Assembly: GCA_022495005.1 (NCBI GenBank)
Contig: JAGYXB010001576.1
Coordinates: 744,001-808,000 of the forward strand
Direction of reading: 5' to 3'
Source: Rhyacophila brunnea
Taxonomy: Eukaryota > Arthropoda > Insecta > Trichoptera > Rhyacophilidae
Length of the DNA: 64,000 nt
Part shown: positions 50,310 through 61,271 of the stretch, in pieces
How the letters are laid out: each line of letters opens with the position of its first letter
Numbering within the stretch: position 1 is the first letter of the stretch
The notes under the pieces: model-generated
Databases searched by the model: none
What the model was told of the DNA's origin: nothing
The model's input: only the letters and a program-made list of their open reading frames with translations
Position numbers and translations under genes: made by a program

Positions 50310-50955
50310 TCTATGCTGGATGCTAAACTAGAGATGTCACGAAGACAAGAGGCTTTCGAAAAGTGGATGTATAGACGCATCCTCAAAATTCCTTAGACTA
50401 ACCAGGTGACAAATAGTCGCTATATGATTGGTTTGTCGAATATCCGTTTTAGTCGAAATCGACCTTTTAATGCAAAATGATTTTTTGTATCTAAATGGAC
50501 TAGAACCATCCTTTTCTTTAAATTGCTTTGTAATGAAAACAGCATTTATATGCTGCAAAAACAACAATTTAAATACCTTCATGTATTTAAATATAGGACA
50601 ATCAAATTTGTTTTTCGTCTCCTGAACATTTGACATTTGGTCTATTCGACAAACCAATCATGCAGCGACGAAATGTCAATCGAATCAAAGAAGTTCTGCG
50701 TAGTATCAAAACCATAAAACTACAGTAGGTACCTACTACTTAGGCTGTTTTATGAGAGAATAAAACTACATACTATAGCATTTCCCAAGTTGTTATCTAA
50801 ATAAATATCAATGGTAAACGTATCAGAGGACCACGCCGCATTTCGTGGCCCAAGAACCTCAGCGATTGGTACGAGCTGTTTCGGGTAGCAGATGATAAAG
50901 CAAAGATCGCCCTGATGGTGGCCGAACTCCACCAGGGGATGGCACGATAAGAAGA
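50310..50955 (+). pseudogene. RTE-type LINE 3' fragment split by a MITE
   Basis: Plus strand 50345-50415 reads QEAFEKWMYRRILKIP, a stop, then TNQVTN. After the insertion (50416-50669) the same element resumes with NRIKEVLRSIKTIKLQ, then 50813-50950 GKRIRGPRRISWPKNLSDWY and DDKAKIALMVAELHQGMA. These are consecutive blocks of the RTE C-terminus, homologous to the fragment at 26940-27370. Confidence 0.82.
50416..50669. mobile_element. MITE inserted in an RTE fragment
   Basis: Ends GTCGCTATATGATTGGTTTG and its inverted partner CAAACCAATCATGCAGCGAC form terminal repeats of about 27 bp (continuing into TCGAATA). AAAT flanks both sides and may be the target duplication. It is 254 bp; the short frames on both strands run through its ends and are not genes. 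Confidence 0.8.
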
Positions 50956-51190
50956 TGCTCTACAAATGACTATAATATTTATTTACTTTACGATACTGGA
51001 AATCAAATAGTCTTAATTTGAAACTGAAAATAATATTTGAATATTTTGTATAGTGATATTTTCATACCAATGTAAGTAGGTACCTATACATTTCGTTACT
51101 TCGATCTAATTAATAGGTTAGCTAAAATGACTTTCTTTATTTACAATTGATTATTATCAGTTGCATACAGTTTTGGTTTATATTCACAAG

Positions 51191-51552
51191 CATGGCCCCC
51201 ACATCCTGAAGCGGGCCCCCAGGCTAGAATCTTTGGCGCCCCCCTACCTATCGCTAAAGTTAAAGGTAGTCTGATTATCTACATTTGTATATTCCAAATA
51301 GTGTTCATGGTAAAAAATAGAGTATTTTTTTTAGCGATTTTTGTATTTTTAATACACCCACTTAAATTATAAAGTTATTGAATATTGACAAACAAATTGC
51401 ATCGCACAACCAAATACTTTTAATTTTTAATTGTGGTTTAAGCGAATGATGTGTGTTTATCTCACTTGGCTGGGCACTTCACCAGGCCGGGCCCCCTTAA
51501 GCCAGGGCCCCCAGGCTAGAGCCCTGTCAGCCCACCCCTTGTGGGGGCCATG
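51191..51552 (+). mobile_element. Family G MITE, full length
   Basis: Starts CATGGCCCCCACATCCTGAA and ends CTTGTGGGGGCCATG, 362 bp. The flanks TTCACAAG and CTCACAAG make an 8-bp duplication with one difference. Contains CCCCTACCTATCGCTAAAG and, near the right end, TCTCACTTGGCTGGGC. Confidence 0.88.
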
Positions 51553-51851
51553 CTCACAAGACTCAACAGAATTCTATCAAACTCTGCAACCCGAAATTTT
51601 TATCACTCATACTATAAATATAATCTTCAAACTCAATTTCCTCAAAATTACCATATAACGCAATTACCACAAAGGAATGACGAATTATCTGTGTTTTTTT
51701 TTTAAATTAAATTAAGCATTTCCCAACTGTCTTTTCTACTTTCTTGTTATGCTGGTTATTATTTTGTAATTAAGTCATTTTTATAATATTGTATTAATTA
51801 TGTATTATGGCGTATTGGCCAATCGCTGTAATGCCGTAATACTCTTTTCTA

Positions 51852-51872
51852 AATAAATAAATAAATAAATAT
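51852..51872. repeat. AAAT microsatellite
   Basis: Five perfect AAAT units. It may mark the 3' end of an unrecognised retroelement, but nothing upstream supports that. Confidence 0.7.
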
Positions 51873-52479
51873 TATGCGGAATAAGTCCTGACAGAATTTA
51901 ACTTCGAGCCGTTTACAGAAAGACTTAAAAAAGTAAAAATAGCGCAAGAAGTATAACAATTTAATATACGTATTAAACGATTAGATAACACTATTTGAAG
52001 AAATCACTGATTCAGACACACACACCTGAATTTAACGTACACACACAGATCTTTTTTTGTATTATTGTAAATATACAATAATATAATCGATATGAAAACA
52101 AACTATGAAAACTCGTGGAGAGAAAAACTGCTGGAGGTAAACAAACAAATGAACACGAACGAGCTGCGCGTCGGAGAGTGTGCAGTGGAGCGCAGCCGAC
52201 AGTCAACTGTGGATTGGTGGTAACTGGATTGGAGTTGGGAGTCAACACTGTAATGATATCATCGCAGATCGTAAAAATACATTGATCCACTCACCTATGC
52301 GATCTAGGCGCGGGTTATGAATCCCGACACCGCGGTCTGCATAGCAAATTAAAAAATATTTAAAATACATAATTTGAAAACATCTCAGAGGCAATGCGGG
52401 ACTCGGGATTTATCTGTTGAACTCGGGACAATCCCGCTCAAATAGGGACGTCTGGCAACCCTACATGTAATATACCCAC

Positions 52480-52600
52480 TAGAAAAAAATCCTTTTTGAA
52501 AAAATACGTCACCCGACGGGGCAGAACCTTTAATAGCTGGATTCGCGCCAATGTGCTTTTCCAATTAAACTACGGGCATCCTACTCAATTACGAAAAATG
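52480..52600 (-). repeat. tRNA-derived repeat S2, minus copy
   Basis: Carries TGGATTCGCGCCAATGTGCT and TTTCCAATTAAACTACGGGC, the inverse of the S2 head, and TATACCCACTAGAAAAAAAT at its tail side. It faces a second head at 52870-52940 in plus orientation 280 bp away. Confidence 0.65.
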
Positions 52601-52869
52601 TAGGTAGTAGTTTTTACACGAAATGCTTATCAAATCGCGTTAATAATGTTGGCTATAGGGTTTTGTATATTAAATCACGGTTAAGTATCAATTAAATGCC
52701 TTAATTACTAATCGACGTCCGCATCGCTCCAAATTTTTAGTCATAACGTCCTTGGAAAACTATTCAACAAATAATTCACAGGATTTGAGATCGTAACTTT
52801 CTAAAATCAAAATTATTAACGTCAGTTGATAAGCATTTCATATAATAACTCTTAGTTAAATTCGTCGTA

Positions 52870-52940
52870 ATTAAGTAAGATGCCCGTAGCTAAATTGGAA
52901 AAGCACATTTGCGCGAATCCAGTGGTTACAGGTTAATGTG
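52870..52940 (+). repeat. tRNA-derived repeat S2, plus copy head
   Basis: GATGCCCGTAGCTAAATTGG (A-box-like) to CAGTGGTTACAGGTT (B-box-like). The tail is absent after 52940. The preceding TTAAATTCGTCGTAATTAAG also precedes the copy at 32120, so a longer repeat is shared. Confidence 0.65.
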
Positions 52941-53351
52941 TGTTGGACAAAGAGAACATATTATAACCTGTACTCGGTGAAAAGTGTAGACCCGTATGCC
53001 CGGCTGAGGGGAAAAATCTTTTACAAGAACTCCTGTACCTATTAAAAATCATTGGTTTGTACCTACATAGTTTGTATCGAAAGAATTTATGAACTTTGCA
53101 AAACTTGAATGAAAAATATTCATTGATAAAAATAATAATACGTAGGTTGCCAATGACAAATAAACATTGTATGCACATCAAAACGACTCCGACGCCATGT
53201 CATTTTTATTGTGCTTCTTGTGTTTATTTAGAAGCCACGTGGGTTATGGACAATGGTCAATTTTTACTTTCTCGGAAGTGTACCACGGAAAAAAACAAAT
53301 TAAATTACACCTATAAGTCGATGCCCACTGATTGCAAGCATATAATAGAAC

Positions 53352-53455
53352 AGGGATGGCGAACCTTGTTACGTACTGGTGCCAAAATTTCCCAAATATT
53401 ATTGTTTGGCAGTCTGACGTGCCGAGCAGTTTTTCATGGGGAAAATGGTGAAAAA
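53352..53455. mobile_element. Solo hAT-type terminus
   Basis: CAGGGATGGCGAACCTTGTT followed by ACGTGCCGAGCAGTTTTTCA resembles the ends of Charlie-like hAT elements. The matching opposite end at 58441 is 5 kb away and the flanks differ (TAATAGAA against CTCTAGTG), so they are probably two separate decayed copies. Confidence 0.5.
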
Positions 53456-54010
53456 TAGTTTTTGTAAATGTAACTATGTAACTATGTAAATATTTTTGTA
53501 TATGGCGTTTAATTCAAGGGTATAGTTTTTTTTAAATAGTGATTACAATCAACAAAGTATGCAAGTACAATATTGACAGTTTTATTAACGAGATGGCATG
53601 CGATAATGAGAACAAATCAAATAAAAACGCAAATGTCCACGCCCACCCGTGCCCGAAAGTGTTACCTGTTTACCGTAAGCCAATAATCATGAAATAAATT
53701 TTATTCAGTGTGAACGGAGCGTTACATTTTTATGTGTGTACACAGTGCATTACTATGCAATGATAAAATAAATCTGTAACCGGATTTTCGGGTAAGTGTG
53801 GTCGATCGCGGTACACTGCATAGAGATAACACCAGTGTGCATATTTGTTTATCTTTGCCAAAAAGGTGGTAATATATTTATTATCTACAACAGTCGTATT
53901 CAATGGAAATGCCTTGTAAGTAGAATGCCGGGTCCACACTGGCAACATGTCGCGCGACAACCTCGTTAAATTTTACGATAATTATCATACTTATGCATGT
54001 TGTGGCATAA

Positions 54011-54351
54011 TGCCCGTTTCAGACGGGACACCGGTGTCGCGCTCGTATATAATAAGGAGGCCTTTGTATTCGAATAAAGGGGCCTTTGTGTTATGTTTAT
54101 GAACGCCCGAGAGCTAATGAGTCAACGCGTGTCCGGTACACTTTTCCGTCGGCCGCTACATTCTCAAGCCGCCGATACACTTGATTTTATTACTGCAGCC
54201 AGTTTTATGTTTTAATTTATAACGCGAAATTATGCGTTGACTCATTAGCTATGGGGTGTTGATAAACATAATACAATGGCCAGTTTATTCGAATACAATG
54301 GCATCATATATTATATCGAGCGCGACACCGGTGTCCCGTCTGAAACGGGCC
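54011..54351. mobile_element. PIF/Harbinger-like MITE, TAA target site
   Basis: Ends TGCCCGTTTCAGACGGGACA and TGTCCCGTCTGAAACGGGCC are inverted repeats continuing through CCGGTGTCGCGCTCG. TAA flanks both sides (54008-54010 and 54352-54354). The interior contains a second inverted pair, AGCTAATGAGTCAACGCGT and ATGCGTTGACTCATTAGCT. It is 341 bp and non-coding. Confidence 0.85.
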
Positions 54352-54365
54352 TAAGACGGTTAATT

Positions 54366-55042
54366 CAGTGGCGAAGGGTGGAGGTGGGCTGTATTTTTAT
54401 ATGATAAATAGTGCTACAAGCTTCGTCAGTCATACTAATTTGTTTTCATTGAACTAATAATATGGTGTTGGTTACGTTATTAAATTCAATTTAACCCTGC
54501 CTAACCATACCATAATAATTTAGGTATGTTATGGGCAAGACTACAATTTACAGATGGTATTAGTCAGTTTTTAAAATTCAGTTAAACCCTGCTTAACCAA
54601 GCCATAATAGATAATAATAATATAGTCAAAAATATTCTTATAAGTAGGTACTTATATGATAAAATATCTATAATTATGACATTAAATCATACATAAGTTT
54701 GGATATTTTATAGATATAATAATACTTTTATATAGTATAGCTTGGTTTAAGCAGGGCTTAATTAATGTAAAAAACTGACCAACAACATGTATTGTGTGTA
54801 ATATGTATTCTTAATTTAACGATGTATGAATCGAAAGTGTTTTCAATTTTGTCGGATCGCCCAAAGAATACGAAAACTATTATTGTTTGGTCTAGGCAGG
54901 CTTTGATTGATTTCTTTAATTAACTAACTCCATCTGTAAATTGTAGTCTTAGTTAAATACAAACAAATACGTATGACTGAAAAAGTTTACTGTGCACTAT
55001 TTATGTAGAATCTTAATAGCCTACCTCCACTCTTCGCCACTG
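54366..55042. mobile_element. hAT-like MITE, family C copy 3
   Basis: Ends CAGTGGCGAAGGGTGGAGGT and CCTCCACTCTTCGCCACTG. The flanks GGTTAATT and GGTTATAC share only five of eight bases, as expected for an old duplication. It starts 14 bp after the Harbinger-like MITE. At 677 bp it is the longest copy and holds three internal repeats of the ATTAAACCCTGCxTAACC type. Confidence 0.82.
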
Positions 55043-55068
55043 GGTTATACCACACATTTGAAGCAACT

Positions 55069-55350
55069 CCAGCGCATATATTCTATACACAAGGCTGCTA
55101 TCGGTGGCTATCGAGGGTAGTTTATCACATGTATGTATTGAGGTATTATAATTGTTACAATAACTGTCAAAACTGTCTATCTCGCTCTAAAAGTTAACAC
55201 AGGCAAGATAGGTGCTGTTAAAACAGTACTTTTTGACAGTTTAGTTTAGACGGTTAACTTATTGTAACAATTAACCGCCTCAATACATAAATATGATAAA
55301 CTACCGTCGATAGCTGCCGATAGCAGCCTTGTGTATAGAATAGATGCGCA
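55069..55350. mobile_element. Foldback MITE family F, full-length copy
   Basis: The arms CCAGCGCATATATTCTATAC and TGTATAGAATAGATGCGC are inverted and pair through CTATCGGTGGCTATCG / CGATAGCTGCCGATAG. The centre carries an inner pair, ACTGTCAAAACTGTCTATCT and ACAGTACTTTTTGACAGT, lacking in the copy at 8317. It begins 26 bp after family C copy 3. Confidence 0.82.
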
Positions 55351-56027
55351 GGCGCCTTATATGAATCAAATTTATCAATGTCCGTAGCACGTGGTTGAGC
55401 CAAATCCAACATCGCATTTTCACCTTCGATGTGAAAATAGGGTGTATGGTTATCCTTATCTCCTCGTTCATTTCAAACTCAGTATCGGCCGCGAACATCT
55501 GTTTTCGATGATCATTATTCATTATTCATTAGTCATTACCTTGATTCAATATTACGTAGTCATGTTGACGTAACTTTAAAACATCTTTAGTTTTTTTTAA
55601 GTATGTAGTGTTACCATCATAATAAAATATCTATAACACGTGTGAATCCATGTATTTATTACCTAGTGTAATTTTCATCGATTGATCAAATCAGAGCCAG
55701 TTTGATTTTATTTAAAATTAGCGCTGCCTTTTGGCGAAAAGAAACAAAAAGTCATCGTTTTCAGACATTGTTTCAGATACCTTAAAACAGTTCAGTCGTC
55801 CTTCATTCTTGCTTTTGGGGAGAGATAATGTGTAATCAAAATCTCGAACCCCTACCAATAAATTAAAAAAAATTCACAGTCGCATATTATATCTAATTGT
55901 ATAATTATCAATAGTATCATTATAAACGTGATTTGTCGAATGTGTGCCAAGGTAAATGTGTTTGTTTTAAAATGAAGTACCGGTTATCAATTACTAACCC
56001 TTCGATTCGAGACTGTATCCCTTAGAC

Positions 56028-56676
56028 CTGGGTTTCCCAAACTTTTTCTGCAATGGAACACTTCGCAAACCCGGAAATTTTAACGGAACACTTAGTTTAT
56101 TTTGTAGGTTATTTATTAGCGCAGCTAACCGTTCTGCCAATTTTGGCAACAAGACTTATCAGACGGTCAGTTAAAGACAATATACCCCATCTTTTTCACT
56201 CACTTTTATGTTGATTTGCACAATTATGCGCATGTCAAATATCGACAATAATCAAAAATTGTAAGTATGGCAAAACCACATATTATTAAATGTTAGCATG
56301 CTTGAACTGAAACAGGGCCGCATTTTTTTACTATTAGTGCATGTTTGTGATGTGTGTTTATCTCATTTGGCTGGTCGATCTCTAACGCCGGGCCCCCCGT
56401 AAGCCCAGGCCCCCAGGTAAGAGGCCTGTTAGCCCCCCCCCCCTTATGGGAGCCATGACCTCTATCTAGATACTTGACGTCATAAACATCAGTGGAGATT
56501 GATCATCACTCGTCTTTCAATATGAAGTAGATTCTTAATTATTTTAGTTTTACTTATTTTACTTCTACTTAGTAGAAGATCTTTAAATGTGTTGCAATGT
56601 ATAAAACCTTTCCAAAAGGTCGCGGAACACCTATTCAGGTTCGGCGGAACATTAGAACATAGTTTGGGAAACCCTG
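56028..56676. mobile_element. hAT-like element, family D, copy 2 with the same nested MITE
   Basis: Ends CTGGGTTTCCCAAACTTT and AGTTTGGGAAACCCTG, with a perfect CCTTAGAC duplication (56020-56027, 56677-56684). It matches 17776-18733, including the right half of the nested family G MITE (to GGGAGCCATGACC at 56459). The left part of the MITE and neighbouring DNA are deleted. Confidence 0.9.
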
Positions 56677-56842
56677 CCTTAGACTATAGATACATCCTGT
56701 ATCCAGTTTCCTGCTATACAACGTAAAGAACCCCAGTTCCATTATCATAGGTACCTCAATAAGAGATACATGAAAATCATTCGTTCAAGTTAGCTAATCT
56801 TTGTGTTATTTGCCTATTTTCGACACCAACACTATATTACTT

Positions 56843-58189
56843 TCCAAATGGAATAGTATCAAAATTAAATCAATTAGAAATGAACAGTGAACACTATACA
56901 TAGTACCTATATACAAAACTCAGTGAAAAGAAATTGTACGTATTTGAAAAATGGAGTAGGTACTATTGAACTAGTGTTGCTTTCTTTCTTTCTATGTGCC
57001 TTCTCGTATTTTTTTCCTTTTAACTCTCCAAGGAAAAAAGGCTATACTGAAAGTATCATGGCAAAAATCTTAAAGCTACAGAAAGCAATAATTATTAATA
57101 GTACATATTTGAAAGTTCGCAAAAAATAACCTTCATAATAAATTCTTTGACTGATAGATCTAGATTCTAGAATAATGAATGATTGTTCTGCTTTGCCTCT
57201 CATTTATTCACTTTTGCCACAGAGCAGATAATATTATGTAGAGCTTATAAATTTGGTGTGTCATTGAATTTGTTGTTTTTTTTTTGTTGACAACAAACAA
57301 TTTTGATAGGTCGAGGGAACTGACCTCTTATAATAAAATTACTGATTGCAATCATATTAAACATTAGCGCGTCGATGAAATTTCCGTAGCTTAAACCATG
57401 ACTGGATGAAAATCAATGTGCCTCTTGATCCAGAGCATGCACCCAAGAACTGAGGGTATATGAGTGTAATCGAAGTGAACATGAATGTGTTTATTTTATT
57501 TGTCATTCGCATTCTGTCGTGGTCATTGTAGATGGCAATTTACTGGGATATCTGAATCCATAGACCTTCAGTCAATAGTCAAGATCAAATTTAATATAGC
57601 ACGTTAGACACATAATATACCACATGGAACTGTAAACTACCGATTTTTTCATTGTGATATTATCTAACCGACTAAAATATTTTGACAGTTAACATCATGA
57701 AATGAGGGCACTAGAGGACCTGGTTCAAGCGAATATAAGTCTAAGAATGCAAGAATCTAGGATAAACAACTCCCATCTGGTGACAGATATACCCAATGAT
57801 AACTGGTCCCTGGTGTCCAAATATATAGTAACAGTAAACTACATATACTGCAGATACCCCCAAGTGCGTTTACCATAATATGTATTTACCCACATTACTC
57901 TCTTCAGTGTCGATTCCAAACAGAATGCTGTTGAGAAACCAGTCCCGTCTGCTTTTCCTGATAATATTTTCTGCCATCTATCAAGCTGATGAATACTTGA
58001 TGGCATGGATTGAGCGAATCTGTGATTTTGATCGATTTATAATGCTTGAGACCACTGTAGCGAGAGAATGCTTCATCTAATATGAGCAATTTTGGTATCA
58101 ATTTACGCGCAAAGAACCAAACTAAGTAAGTGATACAGTAACAAACAATTACATATCTACCCATAAAAATGGCTGTACTAAATATGAAA
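56843..58189. other. No recognised gene; short relative of the 48-kb inverted repeat
   Basis: 56843-56882 repeats CAAATGGAATAGTA and AATTAGAA from the 48-kb inverted repeat. An 86-codon minus frame at 57904-58164 (ILDEAFSRYSGLKHYKSIKI, then SLNPCHQVFISLIDGRKYYQ) is the only frame here with plausible coding texture; I do not recognise it and it has no splice context I could confirm. Confidence 0.35.
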
Positions 58190-58441
58190 CTAAATGGAGC
58201 TTGTAGTAGTAATTCTGGCAGACAGTTTTAAAATTGGTGGACCGAAATGTATGGCATAAATTGAAAAAAGTGATAAAGCTATATGTGTGCTATGTTCTGT
58301 GAATGATATCTAAAATATCATAAATTTTTAATAGAATTCTTAAAAAAAAAATTTTTCCTCCATGAAAACTGTTGCGCACATCAGACAAAATAATATTTGG
58401 GAAATGTTGGCACGCGTGTGTAAAAAGGTTCGCCAACCCTG
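58190..58441. mobile_element. Solo hAT-type terminus
   Basis: The right end reads GTTGGCACGCGTGTGTAAAA then AGGTTCGCCAACCCTG, the inverse of the terminus at 53352. TTGGTGGACCGAAATG lies inside. The other end was not found nearby. Confidence 0.5.
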
Positions 58442-58499
58442 CTCTAGTGTATTATTGACAATGTAATTTTGAATTAGTACCTATAATTCATTGGATATA

Positions 58500-58690
58500 C
58501 GATCCGATGTGGATCTTGGTTGCCTAATAGAGAAGTTTCGTAACAGATTTTTCACGAGAGAATGATGCTAGCCACTTGCTCAACTTATTAGTTCCAGTCT
58601 CGAACTTGAACTCGAGAGTCGAGACCCACGAAGTCATAAGCGGACACATTACCACTCGGCCTCCGCAGGCGCGAATTTTTAATTAATTTT
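58500..58690 (-). repeat. Diverged tRNA-derived SINE
   Basis: The plus strand has GATCCGATGTGGATCTTGG, ATGATGCTAGCCACTTGCTC and AACTTATTAG, then a degenerate B-box GAGTCGAGACCCACGAAGTC and GGCCTCCGCAGGCGC. The orientation matches the other SINEs. Confidence 0.65.
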
Positions 58691-59339
58691 AATAAAAAGC
58701 ATTATGGGATAGGTACTTATTATACACAATTTAATAAAGACGAGGGTTTCTGATGAAAATGAAACAGTCGCGAATGCCGTATTGAGACTGGCGAAACCGT
58801 TATTAAATTATGTGGATTAAGTATCACATAGTTAAAACATTTGAACTAATAAATTCACTCATCTCACTGTAAATTCAGTTAAATCACACCTGAATGTTAA
58901 GTTAAATCGTTCCTGAGATTCTCAGTTATAAAAGGGTGCTTCATATCCATATTCCATACGGAGGCAATGTTTACTGTCCCCCGCACAGGCCCTACACAAA
59001 AATATTGTAAAAGAAAGTTTCCTTTGCCAGATTTTAGTTTTGCTCGAATGCACGAAACCATCACATGCACAATTCTTCGACTCATTTCTCGGAAGGCGAA
59101 AATGAAGCACGACTAACGCGAGCACGCAAGTGAAATCTTACGTCGAGCGGGATCACTATATTGCACTTGCAGAAAAGTTTAGTATTTAATATATTATGTT
59201 ATATATAACGAATATTTTTTTTCTTTATTTCCTATTTTTTTTATTTACTTCAAAAATTATCGTTGTTTTATTATATAAAATCACTGAAATTAATAAATAC
59301 CTTAAAAAAATAAGTTTTAATGAAAAATTGTATGTGTGT

Positions 59340-59398
59340 TTGTGGGGGGGGGGGTAAATTTACCGCACCGGGTGACACCAACCCTAGTTACGCCACTG
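59340..59398. mobile_element. Solo hAT-type terminus
   Basis: GGTGACACCAACCCTAGTTACGCCACTG ends at 59398 after GGGGGGGGGG. The inverse CAGTGGCGTAACTAGGG is a very common hAT end. The partner was not located upstream. Confidence 0.5.
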
Positions 59399-61271
59399 CT
59401 CAGATGCGTTGATGATCCGCACACACAATAGAAAAAAATAGAGGGAACGTTGTATGTAGGGTCCCGTGATACGCCTGGTTAAGTCCGGACCCTTAACTTG
59501 AATTGATATACCTAATTAATTGCGTTTATTTTGACTGTGGATTTGTTTCTCGGGATATTACTATGTTGTTATCTACACTGTGCCGCCATACAAATTAAAT
59601 TGGTGAATTGTTACTTTTACACCATTCAGTTTTGCTCGTGTAGTTCATGTAACATTCTATATTTAAAACGGGAGGGCAAAGGTGTCATTCTATTTTTTTT
59701 AATCAGCCAATCTAATCTCTCTCTCCACATGGTGAAACGAGATCGAGGCCAGGTCAGTGGATATTATAACAATTAAACAACGATTAGTAACTATGTCCAT
59801 AATTAATTACTTCTCAAAATTACGCTTCAAACAAATTAGAGAGATTTCCTCATTTGCATACCTGTCATCTTCGTCACGTACGTGGGCTATTTTCACAACA
59901 TTAAAATGATTTTTTACAAGCCTGTGTAATGGAACTACGCACATTTGAATGCGATGATCTGTCGACGAAAACCAATACACGGCGAGGTCACGGTAAAGTG
60001 CCATGCAAATTATTATAAAAAATAGAGTCATTGAATCCTAATGAAGTGACTAATAATCATCGATGCGATTTCACTTTTGAAACTACCACGCGTCTGCCCT
60101 ATAAGGGAAAAGATTTCATAAATTATCTCAATTCCGTGTGTGAGGTCATCGGACATTTTGAAAGCTGCACACATCAGGTGGATTCAGGAGTATAGATATG
60201 TTAAAATCGCCACAGTTATTGATTGAGTGTTTTACCGGAGGCAAGTTATCTGAAATAGCATAGGTATAGTGAGCTTTTTTATCGGCCTCGGTCACTGAAT
60301 AAAGCTTTAATTAAAATGCATACATAGTCGAGTTGGTTTGATGAACTTTCTATCTGATGCATGGAATAATAAATGATATTATTGGAAGTGGCATATAGTA
60401 TGTAGTACCTAATCTGTAATATAGTACAAACTATTAAATGAGGACATGTAAATTGTATGTAAAACATTTCACCGTGAGCTTTCTTATCGGAAAGAGATGA
60501 CCGTATAGTGGTCTCCAATTTTATTGGATTCAATATGAACATTAATTTAATTTCCACGGCTGATTTTGGCAAAATTCATGGATTCAAGAATGAAAACCTA
60601 ACCTAACCTAACAAATGGTCCAGTATATCGGCTATTTTCAAAAATTGTTCACAGTTGGGTTCCTGTAAAGTATAAACCGACAAGAACCGTGTTTTATTTA
60701 GACATGAATTTTATGTCAGAAGAGGTTGAACGGCTATATATTTCCGATAGGTACAACATTTCACGGTGAAGTGTGATGCGGCGAACTGCTTACGTACAAG
60801 TTTCCGGACAAGATTGATATTAAATGCGGATCAGAAGAATCAAATGCAAATTTATAATATCTGATATTAATAAAGAAGTTTTGAAAGGAGTCTTATATGC
60901 ATTTTCTATTTTGAAGGCAGCTTCTTCTATTGGCAGTACCAAAAACAAAATGGCGGCTCACATTCTGGTTAGAAGTCTGTTGCTTTGTTTACATAACCTA
61001 CTTACGAATTTCTCGGTGTTTTAACGTGATTACTGATTATTCATCGTGATAATCAATCAATGTATTGCATCTGACATACAACTGATTAGGGAGTATTTTT
61101 CCACGTGGATCTTCAGCTACATTTTATTTTCAAATGCTTACTTTTATGGTACGACAATATTGAAGACACTTGAAAAGACAAATTGAAGTCGAAGTTAATT
61201 ATACACTAATCAATCCTTTGAATGTAAAAGTATTAAAGGCTGATTATGGGAACATCTGCACAATGCACGTT
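59399..61271. other. Upstream region, no recognised gene
   Basis: No exon seen. It contains CCTAA three times at 60597-60611 and a relative of the 47-kb foldback repeat at 60750-60808. The rest is unassigned AT-rich DNA. Confidence 0.4.

Noticed and set aside
53352..58441. One 5-kb hAT element bounded by inverse ends
   Set aside because: The ends look alike, but the 8-bp flanks differ (TAATAGAA, CTCTAGTG) and many other complete elements with their own duplications lie between them. No transposase was recognised.
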